Below the pieces are notes generated by a model. The model was given only the letters and a program-made list of their open reading frames with translations. It was not told the DNA's origin and ran no database searches. From Ensifer sp. WSM1721 (GTDB taxonomy: Bacteria > Pseudomonadota > Alphaproteobacteria > Rhizobiales > Rhizobiaceae), in contig NZ_CP165784.1 of the NCBI RefSeq assembly GCF_000513895.2, positions 496,001-560,000 of the forward strand: a stretch of DNA of 64,000 nucleotides. Reading direction: 5' to 3'. Of this stretch, positions 46,299 to 55,193 are shown piece by piece. The number at the start of each line of letters is the position of its first letter. Positions within the stretch are counted from its first letter, which is position 1. Position numbers and translations under genes: made by a program.

Positions 46299-46882
46299 AA
46301 TCTCGCCTGTTTATGATCCCGTCGCTTCTGGTGGCGGGCTTTTTGCCATCGAAATCTGATGCGATACCGATTGGCGAGGTTGCTTCCAAGAAAGATCCCG
46401 GGACTTCTGTATTGGAGCGCCTCAGGCTGAAGCACATATTCACGCTCGCCGGGCATCGTTCACATAGCTCCCACCGCTCACACAGCTCCCATTCAAGCCA
46501 TCGATCAAGCAGTGGCGGTGGCTACACCCACAGACGCAGTGCACCGGTCTACTCGCCGCCATCAACGGTCTACACAGCTCCGTCCGGTTCGTTCGCCACC
46601 CAACCGACGGTTTCCGCGACCCCTGCATATCCGAGCACGTCCAATCCGGCGACAGCCACTCCGCTCAAGACGCTTCCCGGAAATACCGCGAAATTCAAGC
46701 GCATCGTAATGCAGGTCCAGACCGCCCTCACCGCCTATGGCTACTACGAAGGCTTGATTGATGGGCAAGTCGGGCCGGCTTGCAAGAAAGCGCTCGTCGC
46801 GATGCAGACCGACTACAATCTGAAGGTCACCGGAACGATCACACCGGATGTGCTCAATACTTTCGGCATCCTCGCAAACTAA
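46295..46882 (+). CDS. hxsA: HxsA, His-Xaa-Ser repeat protein with peptidoglycan-binding domain
   Basis: 195 residues. An N-terminal hydrophobic signal ([19 protein letters not shown]) is followed at residues 54-71 by six tandem triplets [18 protein letters not shown], the presumed site of radical SAM modification. A Ser/Thr/Pro-rich linker (75-125) leads to a C-terminal peptidoglycan-binding domain ([35 protein letters not shown]). The modified repeat is probably displayed at the cell wall or in the periplasm. The repeat is short, giving six or so possible target histidines. Confidence 0.9.
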   Translation: MKSRLFMIPSLLVAGFLPSKSDAIPIGEVASKKDPGTSVLERLRLKHIFTLAGHRSHSSHRSHSSHSSHRSSSGGGYTHRRSAPVYSPPSTVYTAPSGSFATQPTVSATPAYPSTSNPATATPLKTLPGNTAKFKRIVMQVQTALTAYGYYEGLIDGQVGPACKKALVAMQTDYNLKVTGTITPDVLNTFGILAN

Positions 46883-46919
46883 TCGAACGACCAATTCCAA
46901 CGATTTGAAAGAACAAACC

Positions 46920-47600
46920 ATGGCCAATCCATTTGAGCAACAACCCTTCGAAGGTGCTGAGTTCGTCGATAATCCGGAACCGCGGTGCCCCTGCCTATTG
47001 CTCCTCGATGTCTCGGGTTCGATGCGCGGAGAACCCTTGAAGGAGCTAAATGAAGGGCTCGTTCAATTCAGGGACGAACTCTACGCAGACTCCCTGGCTG
47101 CCAAGAGGGTCGAAGTAGGCATTGTAACATTCGGACCAGTTGCGGTCGCGAACGACTTCGAAGGCATACATCACTGGAACCCGCCTGAGCTCTCGTCGCA
47201 AGGCGACACTCCGATGGGACGCGCTATAGAGACCGGACTTGATATGCTCCGGCGGAGAAAGGACAGCTACAAACAGAACGGGATCTCTTATTACCGGCCC
47301 TGGATCTTCCTCATCACGGACGGCGCGCCAACGGATGCATGGAACGGCGCAGCCAATGCGGTGAAAGCGGGTGAAGCCGAGAAGGCGTTTTCATTCTTTG
47401 CGGTCGGTGTGCAGGGCGCCAACATGGAGATCCTGTCACAGATTTCAGTTCGACAGCCGTTGGCGCTGAAGGAGCTGCGCTTTCGTGATCTGTTTTCCTG
47501 GCTTTCAAGCTCACTCGGCTCTGTATCCCACTCCAATCCAGGGGACGCTGTTCCGCTCGCAAACCCGGCTACTCCGGACGGATGGGCGTCGATTGCATGA
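46920..47600 (+). CDS. TerY-like von Willebrand factor A protein
   Basis: 226 residues from [15 protein letters not shown] at 46920; the longer open frame starts in hxsA. The metal-ion-dependent adhesion site is intact: DVSGSMRG, a Thr in QGDTPMG, and an Asp in [11 protein letters not shown]. This matches the TerY class of vWA proteins, which occur with a PP2C phosphatase and a protein kinase as a triad. It begins 37 bases after hxsA, and its stop overlaps the PP2C start. It probably acts as the scaffold whose partners are switched by phosphorylation. Confidence 0.87.
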   Translation: MANPFEQQPFEGAEFVDNPEPRCPCLLLLDVSGSMRGEPLKELNEGLVQFRDELYADSLAAKRVEVGIVTFGPVAVANDFEGIHHWNPPELSSQGDTPMGRAIETGLDMLRRRKDSYKQNGISYYRPWIFLITDGAPTDAWNGAANAVKAGEAEKAFSFFAVGVQGANMEILSQISVRQPLALKELRFRDLFSWLSSSLGSVSHSNPGDAVPLANPATPDGWASIA

Positions 47601-48367
47601 CCAGCAGCTGGCGATGGGCATGCGCACGGTCCATTGGCACTTCGCATGTGAAGACGGATACCCCATGTCAGGATTATGCCGGCGCAAAGCTTTTCATCCG
47701 GCCAGAGGGCCCAATTATGACCGCGGTCGTCGCGGACGGGGCAGGCAGCGCGTCACATGCGGGGGCCGGATCCAAGCTCGTATGTCTTTCGTTTTTTCGG
47801 GCATGCCGAGAGTTCCTGATTACGAAGCCTCTCGAAGAATTGGTCGAAGAACATGTCTGGAGCTGGCTTGATGGGATCCGAGAGGCGTTAAACGCCAAGG
47901 CGAACGCCATGGCGCTTCGGCCGCGGGACTTCGCCTCGACAATGGTAGCGGTAGTCGCAAGCCCGCAAACGTCGATTGTGATCCATATCGGCGACGGCGC
48001 CGCAGTCTGGAAGACGGCGGGATCGGACGAATGGGAGGTGCCTTCCTGGCCATACCATGGTGAGTACGCGTCGACGACAGCATTTGTGACTGACGACCCC
48101 CAACCAAACCTCAACTATCTGCGCATTAACGAGGCCATCGACGAATTCGCTCTGTTTTCGGACGGCATCGAACGCCTGGTGCTCGAACATGCCACCAGAT
48201 CGGCGCATGCGCCATTTTTCAATCGGATGCTGGCGCCCCTAAAAAGTTCACTCCTCGAGGGGCCGGACAGGGTTCTCTCCGCAGCATTGAAACACTATCT
48301 GGATAGCCCGAACGTGTGCGAGCGCACCGATGACGACAAATCGCTTATTCTCGGCGTCAGAACATGA
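47597..48367 (+). CDS. PP2C-type Ser/Thr protein phosphatase
   Basis: 256 residues from [17 protein letters not shown] at 47597, overlapping the vWA stop (ATGA). Metal-binding aspartates appear in [39 protein letters not shown] and the C-terminal DDDKSLIL. The N-terminal part is of the short TerY-P form. It should reverse phosphorylation by the kinase encoded next. Its stop overlaps the kinase start by four bases. Confidence 0.88.
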   Translation: MTSSWRWACARSIGTSHVKTDTPCQDYAGAKLFIRPEGPIMTAVVADGAGSASHAGAGSKLVCLSFFRACREFLITKPLEELVEEHVWSWLDGIREALNAKANAMALRPRDFASTMVAVVASPQTSIVIHIGDGAAVWKTAGSDEWEVPSWPYHGEYASTTAFVTDDPQPNLNYLRINEAIDEFALFSDGIERLVLEHATRSAHAPFFNRMLAPLKSSLLEGPDRVLSAALKHYLDSPNVCERTDDDKSLILGVRT

Positions 48368-50280
48368 CCGTCGTCGTCTCGTCCGATGGTCGAAAGTTGA
48401 CACTGGGCGGCCTCGTCGCGAAGGGTGGAGAGGGAGCTGTCCACCACATCGTCGAAGCGCCCGACCTCGTTGCGAAGATTTATCTTCGCGGGAAGGCCGC
48501 CGACCGACGAGAAAAGGTCGATGCGATGGTTTCGGCTCGCCTGCATATGAGCACGTCTTTCGTCGCGTTTCCGGTCGATACCCTGAAATCCCCACGCGGC
48601 GAGTTCCTGGGATTCACGATGAAGAAGGTGAACGGTTTCAAAAGCGTTCATGATCTTTATGGGCCTGCCAGTCGTAAGACCGAGTTTCCGACGGCCGACG
48701 CAAACTTCCTGATCAGAGCCGCCATCAATCTGGCGCGAGCGATCGCAAGTGTGCACGCGACCGGATGCGTAATCGGTGATATCAACCATTCCGGCGTCCT
48801 CGTGTCTGAGAAGGCGTTGGTCACTCTGATCGACAGCGACTCGTTTCAATTCCGTTCGCAATCAAAGTTCTATCGATGTTTAGTCGGCGTTCCGGAGTAT
48901 ACCCCCCCGGAGCTGCAGGGCGCATCGCTCGACCAAACGGATCGCATACCTAACCACGATAATTTTGGGTTAGCAGTCCTGCTTTTCCAGTTGTTATTTC
49001 TCGGGCGTCACCCCTTCGCAGGGCGCTATCGCGGCAAGGGCGATATGGACATTCGGAAGGCTATTGGGGAAGGCCGCTTTGCCTATAGCGAACGCCGCGC
49101 AGAAACAATGATGGAGCCACCGCCCTACGTCCCGGCGCTGTACGACTATGGGAAAGAAATGGCCCGCGCTTTCGAAACAGCTTTCCGCTTGCCGACGAAA
49201 CATACTAATGGCCGACCACTCGCCTCGGAATGGGTGACGCTGCTAACGTCAGTCGAAGCTAGCCTTAAGGCATGCACCGCCGATCGGGCGCATTCATATG
49301 CAGGTAGTCTCTCCACCTGTCCCTGGTGCTCGATTGAACGGTCGATGGGGCGATCGTTGTTCGTCGCGCAGTACTCGCCCACTGCCCCGGTCATGGATAT
49401 CGGCCAACTCCTAACGGCGATCCGCGGCATACCAGCACCCGGGAAGCCTCCCGAACCAGAGAAAATTGTAGAGCCACTCTTGAGTCTGACGGTTTCCCCA
49501 GCGGGTCAGCAAGCTCGATCCGAAAGAACGGTCACCGCTGTCGCTGGCATCATTGCGATTATTATCGGCTTCTACCTGATGACGTCCATTCAGGGCTTTT
49601 GGGGAGCTGCGCTTATGGCCGGCGCTGGCTTCCTGACCCTTCGCTCTCTCGATTTAACGCGAACATTTGCCGCCGAGCATGCGAACGCCCAATCGGTTTG
49701 GGAGTCAGAGCGAAAGGCATGGATCGCTCATGCCGGCCCCGGGAAGTTCGAGGAAAGAAAAAATCACTATCTCAGCGTAGCAACAGCTCACTCTGAGCTA
49801 CCGGGGCAGGAGCAAGCAAAACTGAAGGCACTTGAGCAGAAGAAGCGTCAGCTCCAGATGCAGAAACACATGGAGTCGCACCTAATCGAGCGCACGAAAA
49901 TTCCTAAGATAGGCGCCGGTCGCAAGGCAACGCTGGCATCCTTCGGCTTCGAAGATGCCTGGGACGTCATGCAGCGCCCGATCACCAACGTCCCTGGTTT
50001 TGGCCCATCGCTCGCAGCCGACGTCATGGGCTGGGCGCGCTCGATCGAGAGAAAGTTCGTCTTCAACAATGCCATTCCAACGGACCCGCAGGCGATTCAA
50101 CAGATTAAGTCCGAAATCGGGAAGAAGCGCGCCGAATTGGAAAGGGAGCTCCATCGGGCGCCTGATGAGCTGCACCGGTTGGCAGACGATGCACGCTCAC
50201 TCGTAAAGTCACCCCCTCAAGGCCTAACCGAAGCCTATCGACGGCTGAAGCAGCTCGAAGTTGATATGGGTACGGTCTGA
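48364..50280 (+). CDS. Ser/Thr protein kinase with membrane helices and HhH tail (TerY-P type)
   Basis: 638 residues. Kinase lobe at 1-300: glycine loop GGEGAVHHI, Lys in VAKIY, catalytic loop IGDINHSGVLV (Asp kept, Asn replaced by Ser), DSDSF in place of DFG, and VPEYTPPEL. A CPWC pair lies near residue 318. Two hydrophobic helices follow at about 393-430 (TAVAGIIAIIIGFYL, WGAALMAGAGFLTL). A coiled coil at 455-510 precedes a helix-hairpin-helix segment, ITNVPGFGPSLAADVMGWAR. This is the kinase of TerY-P triads, here membrane-linked and perhaps nucleic-acid-binding. The changed DFG and catalytic-loop Asn need testing for activity. Confidence 0.85.
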   Translation: MTVVVSSDGRKLTLGGLVAKGGEGAVHHIVEAPDLVAKIYLRGKAADRREKVDAMVSARLHMSTSFVAFPVDTLKSPRGEFLGFTMKKVNGFKSVHDLYGPASRKTEFPTADANFLIRAAINLARAIASVHATGCVIGDINHSGVLVSEKALVTLIDSDSFQFRSQSKFYRCLVGVPEYTPPELQGASLDQTDRIPNHDNFGLAVLLFQLLFLGRHPFAGRYRGKGDMDIRKAIGEGRFAYSERRAETMMEPPPYVPALYDYGKEMARAFETAFRLPTKHTNGRPLASEWVTLLTSVEASLKACTADRAHSYAGSLSTCPWCSIERSMGRSLFVAQYSPTAPVMDIGQLLTAIRGIPAPGKPPEPEKIVEPLLSLTVSPAGQQARSERTVTAVAGIIAIIIGFYLMTSIQGFWGAALMAGAGFLTLRSLDLTRTFAAEHANAQSVWESERKAWIAHAGPGKFEERKNHYLSVATAHSELPGQEQAKLKALEQKKRQLQMQKHMESHLIERTKIPKIGAGRKATLASFGFEDAWDVMQRPITNVPGFGPSLAADVMGWARSIERKFVFNNAIPTDPQAIQQIKSEIGKKRAELERELHRAPDELHRLADDARSLVKSPPQGLTEAYRRLKQLEVDMGTV

Positions 50281-50283
50281 TCG

Positions 50284-50946
50284 ATGGCAGCGACCTATCG
50301 AAATTTCTGGATCATTGTGGGGATGACCGTCTCGGCAACGGCGCTCGCACATTTGTCGGCAAAACCCAAACGCACTGTTTCATCGACCATAGAAGTCAGC
50401 CGCCGTGAACCAGCCCGATCGTTGAGTGCAACAACAAATCAAACGCCGATTGTATCTGAAGCGCCAGAGCCAAATTCCGGCGGTATTGAAACAACAAATC
50501 AAGCCCTTTCCACTGAGCCCTCAGCCGAGCGGCAATTCAAAAATATAGACGCAGAGTTTAAGGCCTCATTCGACGCTGCTGCTCAGATGGCACTCGCTAT
50601 ACCTTCAGCTTCGGCGACTGATCAAGCCGAGCAACCCCTTTCAGACGTTCCTCTGCCATCGTTGCAAACCCGGGAGATACAAGCAGAACCAAAGCTTTTC
50701 GATTTCGGGGAAGAAACATCGCCGAACAACAATCCCACTCCGACGGGCCTTGGTACAGGCGTCACGACTACGAACCTGAACCTCCGCGAAGGCCCAGCCG
50801 CAAACTACCTTCTAATCGACGTCCTGGCGACCGGCATCACACTCGTCATTCTCGAACAGGAAAATGGTTGGTTTCACGTGCGCGATGCTTCTGGCAGGCA
50901 GGGTTGGGTCAACGGAACCTACGTCTCGCGCACAGTGCAGCAATAA
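50284..50946 (+). CDS. Membrane-anchored SH3-domain protein
   Basis: 220 residues. An N-terminal hydrophobic helix (FWIIVGMTVSATALAHL) acts as anchor or signal. A long Ser/Thr/Pro-rich region spans 30-150. A bacterial SH3 domain closes the protein: TTTNLNLREGPAANYLLIDV, ENGWFHVRDASGRQGWVNGT. Such domains bind cell-wall peptides. It follows the kinase by three bases and is the last gene of the operon. With HxsA it gives the operon two wall-binding exports. Confidence 0.82.
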   Translation: MAATYRNFWIIVGMTVSATALAHLSAKPKRTVSSTIEVSRREPARSLSATTNQTPIVSEAPEPNSGGIETTNQALSTEPSAERQFKNIDAEFKASFDAAAQMALAIPSASATDQAEQPLSDVPLPSLQTREIQAEPKLFDFGEETSPNNNPTPTGLGTGVTTTNLNLREGPAANYLLIDVLATGITLVILEQENGWFHVRDASGRQGWVNGTYVSRTVQQ

Positions 50947-50978
50947 CCCTCTGTGAAGCTCGAAGGTTTGCGCTGGCT

Positions 50979-51448
50979 TTAGTCGCACCATGGCCGGGGC
51001 GTGGCCGGGCAACTGGTATCGCCGCAAACAAACGGGACCGCCAAGCCTTCGGAGACTAAGATGTCTCCGACATCACCACCATCGACCTTGAGCGATCCAC
51101 ACCGCCGGCCGTGGTTGCATCTGTCCGTACCTTCCGTTCCAGGTTTGCAGGAGAGGCAACCCTTGTCACTGTCGGCTTTCCAGACGCGACGAGCTGCCTC
51201 AGGCGTTCGCTTGCCCGGGTGCCAAGTGCCGCCTCGCGCGAACATTGGGGCCCAAACTTTTCCGGCGTATTGAAACCGACAAGTCGAATGCGCGTACCAT
51301 CACTCATGCGAATGGTATCGCCGTCGGTGACTGTGAAAGACTGAGTGGCGAAACTGTCCGGCGGAGCCGCGGGCTGAAAGGCGTCGAAACGCGGTCGCCA
51401 CTCCGTGAGCGTCTGTCCGCCGAAAACCACGATCATCATCAGCAACAA
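50979..51448 (-). pseudogene. Thermonuclease (SNase-like) gene with a frameshift
   Basis: From 51448 the frame reads an N-terminal hydrophobic helix, FTVTDGDTIRMSDGTRIRLV, GFNTPEKFGPQCSREAALG and LGTRASERLRQLVASGK, the staphylococcal nuclease fold with active-site Asp and Arg/Glu pattern. Near 51140 the frame shifts; the neighbouring frame continues NHGRRCGSLKVDGGDVGDIL and VCGDTSCPATPRPWC. One indel explains this, so either the gene is newly dead or there is a sequencing error. Confidence 0.75.
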
Positions 51449-51837
51449 CGCCGAAAATTTGATTTCGTTATAGGTCCACCTCGACTGCGCGTCCTACGAC
51501 AATTGGGTGGCCGATAGCTGTGAGATCCTCGGTTGGCAGCCATCGGATTGATGAAGGAGAGATCAGCTTCGCCAGGTAGCTTTGTCAGCCCTCGCAGGGT
51601 CGTCATCTGCTTTTCACTTAGTCGCGTACGGGTCCCGTAGCGCTCAATCCTCTGACGCATATCCATGAGAAACTGGCGCTGCCATCCGGTCAGTCGTCCT
51701 CGCCGCAGGACGTCGTCAATTCGGCTGCGATAGTACGTAACTTCAATTTCACTCAGCAAAGTTGCCCCCCCACACACGCACCGCTTTTTTGCCGAGCGAC
51801 GGCGCCATTCGATGGCCCAAAGATATTTATGCACCAA
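51439..51837 (-). CDS. Hypothetical basic protein upstream of thermonuclease
   Basis: 132-residue frame; the protein-like part is SEIEVTYYRSRIDDVLRRGR and WQRQFLMDMRQRIERYGTRT, then RLSEKQMTTLRGL. A better start may be the TTG at 51757-51759 just before LSEIEV. It is basic and helical and perhaps DNA-binding. The last residues overlap the thermonuclease start by ten bases. I do not recognise a named family, but the helical segment looks conserved and real. Confidence 0.5.
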   Translation of the reverse strand: MVHKYLWAIEWRRRSAKKRCVCGGATLLSEIEVTYYRSRIDDVLRRGRLTGWQRQFLMDMRQRIERYGTRTRLSEKQMTTLRGLTKLPGEADLSFINPMAANRGSHSYRPPNCRRTRSRGGPITKSNFRRCC

Positions 51838-51929
51838 TCTATCAACGCCATTAGATTCTAAAACTTCTAATTTAGTATCGACTAGATTTCTACGTCGTGT
51901 ATAAGTTGCATGGCAATGGAGAGGCCATC

Positions 51930-52064
51930 ATGAAGTTGATAAAGCATGCTGCAGCGGTGTTCATTCTTTTGAGCAGTGCAACCTACGTCTTCGCTCATAG
52001 TGGGGGAACTGACGAAAACGGTTGCCACACCAATCACAAGACGGGAAGCTATCACTGTCATTGA
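51930..52064 (+). CDS. Exported YHYH-type mini-protein
   Basis: 44 residues: a signal peptide MKLIKHAAAVFILLSSATYV ending in FAHS, then GGTDENGCHTNHKTGSYHCH. The two Cys and five His in 21 residues match the YHYH domain, a small metal-binding-type module common after exported nucleases and on its own in Proteobacteria. A GAGAGGCC site precedes the ATG. A strong terminator follows seven bases after the stop. The genomic link with the thermonuclease just upstream (opposite strand) fits the usual partners. Confidence 0.75.
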   Translation: MKLIKHAAAVFILLSSATYVFAHSGGTDENGCHTNHKTGSYHCH

Positions 52065-52070
52065 CAACCA

Positions 52071-52104
52071 ACCGAGGCCCCGCTTGCGGGGCCTCGGTGT
52101 TTTA
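52071..52104 (+). terminator. Rho-independent terminator after the YHYH gene
   Basis: ACCGAGGCCCCG at 52071-52082 pairs perfectly with CGGGGCCTCGGT at 52087-52098 around a four-base loop, followed by GTTTTA. The stem is 12 base pairs and GC-rich. It sits seven bases after the stop codon. Confidence 0.9.
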
Positions 52105-52142
52105 AACGGGAGCAGCATTGTGCTCAGCAGACTGTCTCCTGC

Positions 52143-52449
52143 AATGATCTTGCCGATTTGCCTTTTAGGCGGATGCGCCGACCCTCCGCCCGGCGAGCTC
52201 TTCAATGCGGAAAAGGTGGCGTTCGAAAATCGGCTGAGAGGAAGAGTGCCGCGTTCGCGCCCACGGACACGAGCCCTGCTCAAGCCCGAGCAACGACGGA
52301 GACTACATCGCGACGCCGATCACCCCTTTCGGCGGAACCCAAAGGTCGACGTCATCACCATCGGGCCTATAGCCCATGTAACCACGGCATGGTTTACGGA
52401 GCCGATGGTCGTGCTGCATGTTCGGCGCTGTAGCGAGCTTGTGTTCTAA
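52143..52449 (+). CDS. Possible small lipoprotein, probably decayed
   Basis: The frame MILPICLLGGCADPPPGELF from 52143 has a lipobox-like LLGGC. The following KVAFENRLRGRVPRSRPRTR becomes Arg-rich and unlike a folded protein, while another frame at 52290-52370 reads DGDYIATPITPFGG. A frameshifted lipoprotein relic is the best guess. Confidence 0.3.
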
Positions 52450-52700
52450 TTCGCGCCGAACGAAGCCAGCGATTGCATGATACCGAAAGCTCTTGAAAGG
52501 AGCTGCCCCCTCGGGCCTCTGATTGTAAAACGCTTTCCCAACCGGATGGACCAGGGCTTCTCCGCAACCCGCCTCAACACGCCGTCACAGCTCGCGTGCT
52601 AATAACGAGCCGATCGCTTTTGTAAATCATTTAACCATTGGAGGTCAGGTAATCATAACGAAGCAGCAGTAAGCATCGGTCAACAATCGGGGATTGATCG

Positions 52701-53237
52701 ATGAGCAGACTTAACAGATTGGAAAAGGCGCAGAAAGCTCTCCTGGAGGCGCAGTTGCGGCAACTAACGGTACCGTTCTGGCGCCAGGGCACAGAGTTGC
52801 TTAAGATCGGCGGCGCGATCGCCGCGCTGCTCATTGTTGTGGTAACAGGCTATTTCCAGATTTCCAGTGCAATCTTGACCAGTGAGCGTGATAGACTGCA
52901 GATTCAGGTGAATGCGATGAGGGATCGACTCTCCTATATGACGACTTATGTCGCCGATCTGCGGAGAATCCCAGAGAGCTTCTCGAGGGAAATCGGAACA
53001 GTCAAAGCGACGAAGAAGTGGTCCGCACAAAAGCGGTCCGACGCTTACGTCCTTCTCGCCGCATTCGATGCGGGCTGTCATAGGTTTGACAGTGCCAAAG
53101 CAAATCTCCGTGCAGCAGAAAGCCTTTCGAACAACCCGCTCGAACTGGAGCGGTATTTTCAGGCAGTCGTAGATCTGCAGTCACAGTCCGACCAAGCAGG
53201 CATCGACCTTCGGCGAATGGAAGCATGCGCCGAATAG
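52701..53237 (+). CDS. Single-pass membrane protein of unknown function
   Basis: 178 residues, MSRLNRLEKAQKALLEAQLR at the start, a transmembrane helix at about 37-60 (IGGAIAALLIVVVTGYFQIS), then a coiled-coil-like region (ERDRLQIQVNAMRDRLSYMT) and a helical repeat-like C-terminus with two Cys (DAGCHRFDSAKANLRAAESL). An in-out topology with the C-terminal domain in the periplasm is likely. Start codon ATG with a GATCGATG context and weak SD. I do not recognise a family. Confidence 0.6.
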   Translation: MSRLNRLEKAQKALLEAQLRQLTVPFWRQGTELLKIGGAIAALLIVVVTGYFQISSAILTSERDRLQIQVNAMRDRLSYMTTYVADLRRIPESFSREIGTVKATKKWSAQKRSDAYVLLAAFDAGCHRFDSAKANLRAAESLSNNPLELERYFQAVVDLQSQSDQAGIDLRRMEACAE

Positions 53238-53521
53238 CGGTAAGCCAAAGGCGGAAATCAGCGACTTCACGGTCTGGCTGAAAGATACTCAGGTGCCCCT
53301 ATATACCTGGATGCGCAAACCCCCTTGGGCGATCGATCGGCGCTGTGCTGCTCGGACCGTCTTGATGGGTTTCTCGTCAACTCCGCCACCTTCTTTCGCC
53401 TTGAACGGAATCGAACCGCGGACCTGCGCGTCATGCGGGCATATCATTAAGAGGATGGATGACTGGGCGGCGTTTGTGATCGGTAGAGCTTTTTCGGTCC
53501 CGGCCTGCTAAAGAATCACTT

Positions 53522-54823
53522 ATGACCACGCTCATTCCTTCATCTGACGGTTATGCCTCTCTGCTCGCCGAGCTTAAGGAGAGGATCCGAACAGCTCGCC
53601 TGAAGGCGGCCGTTGCTGTTAACCGAGAACTCATCGTGCTCTACTGGAGCATCGGCCGCGATATCTTGGCACGCCAGATCGCCGAAGGGTGGGGCGCCCG
53701 CGTCATCGATCGGCTCGCCAGGGACCTCCGGCGCGATTTTCCAGAAATGAAGGGGCTTTCGCCGCGAAACCTCAAATATATGCGCGCGTTTGCGGAGGCA
53801 TTCCCCGAGGAGGGAATCGTGCAACAACTTGTTGCACAATTGCCCTGGGGCCATAACGTCAAACTCATCGAGGCACTGAAGGGCCCTGAAGAGCGGCTCT
53901 GGTATGCCCGCCAGGCCGTAGAACATGGATGGAGCCGCAGCGTTCTCGTTCATCAGATCGAAAGCGGCCTGTACCAGCGACAGGGGAAGGCACTCACCAA
54001 TTTCGCGCGGACACTGCCTGCACCGCAATCCGATCTGGCGCAAGAATTGATCAAAGATCCCTACAGCTTCGATTTTCTTGCCCTCGGCCCGGCGATGTCC
54101 GAGCGCGAACTCGAGCAAGGGCTGCTCGAGCACCTACGCTCTTTGATCCTCGAGCTCGGTAAAGGCTTCGCATTCGTCGGCAGCCAGCATCATCTCGAGG
54201 TTGGGGGGCAGGACTATTATCTGGATCTACTGTTCTATCATTTGCGGCTGCGCTGCTTCGTGGTCGTCGAGCTCAAGATCGAGGAATTCAAGCCGGAGTT
54301 CGCCGGCAAGATGAACTTCTATCTTTCCGCTGTCGATGACCAACTTCGACACGAGATGGACGCTCCGAGCATCGGCATTATTCTGTGCAAAGGCAAGAAT
54401 GAGGTGATTGTCGAATACGCTCTCCGAGATTCAACAAAGCCGATGGGCGTTGCGGAATATAGGCTCTCTGCAGCCCTCCCCGAACCATTGCAGACAGAGC
54501 TGCCCACCGAGGCGGAATTTGCACGCGAGTTCCCATTGATGTCGCTCGTGAAGCTGCGCATAGAGGTTGAGCGTGAAATCCGCTTGCTGATGGCCGACCA
54601 GGCCGAGGGGGAGATACCGGCGGCTCTTGGGACTTTGCTGACAGAGCTCCAGCGACTCGGGCTAACGCCCCAAACAGTCGAGCGGTTCCGAAATGCCCTT
54701 CACGCGATGAACCGCGCAGCTCACGGAATGGACGTGGCGACCGCGGAAGCATCTGAGGCGACCGAAATTGCTGCCGCCTTCCTTGCTGAGCTTCGAGCCG
54801 TCCGCAACAGCCGATCCTCGTGA
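53522..54823 (+). CDS. DUF1016/YhcG-type PD-(D/E)XK nuclease
   Basis: 433 residues. The N-terminal helical DUF1016 domain starts GYASLLAELKERIRTARLKA and VNRELIVLYWSIGRDI; it includes GLSPRNLKYMRAFAEAF and QLPWGHNVKLIEAL. The C-terminal nuclease core is GGQDYYLDLLFYHLRLRCFV, then VVELKIEEFKPEFAGKMNFY: Asp in YYLDLLF and ExK in ELK. Family members usually end near residue 370; here about 60 extra residues (LTPQTVERFRNALHAMNRAA) follow. It is widespread near restriction-modification and other defence genes. Confidence 0.88.
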   Translation: MTTLIPSSDGYASLLAELKERIRTARLKAAVAVNRELIVLYWSIGRDILARQIAEGWGARVIDRLARDLRRDFPEMKGLSPRNLKYMRAFAEAFPEEGIVQQLVAQLPWGHNVKLIEALKGPEERLWYARQAVEHGWSRSVLVHQIESGLYQRQGKALTNFARTLPAPQSDLAQELIKDPYSFDFLALGPAMSERELEQGLLEHLRSLILELGKGFAFVGSQHHLEVGGQDYYLDLLFYHLRLRCFVVVELKIEEFKPEFAGKMNFYLSAVDDQLRHEMDAPSIGIILCKGKNEVIVEYALRDSTKPMGVAEYRLSAALPEPLQTELPTEAEFAREFPLMSLVKLRIEVEREIRLLMADQAEGEIPAALGTLLTELQRLGLTPQTVERFRNALHAMNRAAHGMDVATAEASEATEIAAAFLAELRAVRNSRSS

Positions 54824-55193
54824 TCAGCAACACCCGGCGCCATTTCTCCGCCACACATTCAGTTGGGTCCGCGCCCAAGACGTCTCCGTCATGAACTCCC
54901 TCCCACGGCAACGGGCGAATGTTCCAGGGGATACATTATGCGATCTTCTGTAACGGGCGTTGCGTCAATCCCTTGTGCGCTTAATCCCTCGCCGAGTGCT
55001 TGCTTCTGTCCGCAGTCGGGTCGGAGGGGGAGGTTTGCCAAGATGCTGGAAACCTGCCAATTTGAGTCACTGTAGCATCTGCGCAAAAGCGTTTAAAACG
55101 TCAGCCTCGGAGCATGCGGCAGCATGAGAGACCCAAATGCCAGGAGTCGCTTGCTGAGTCGCCACGAAAAATCCGACAGCAAAGCGAGACAGG
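54824..55193. other. Convergent intergenic gap
   Basis: Between the DUF1016 gene and the minus-strand three-gene cluster. Frames present are shadows without family signs. Both neighbours end here, so terminators are expected, but no perfect hairpin with a T-tract was seen. Confidence 0.4.
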
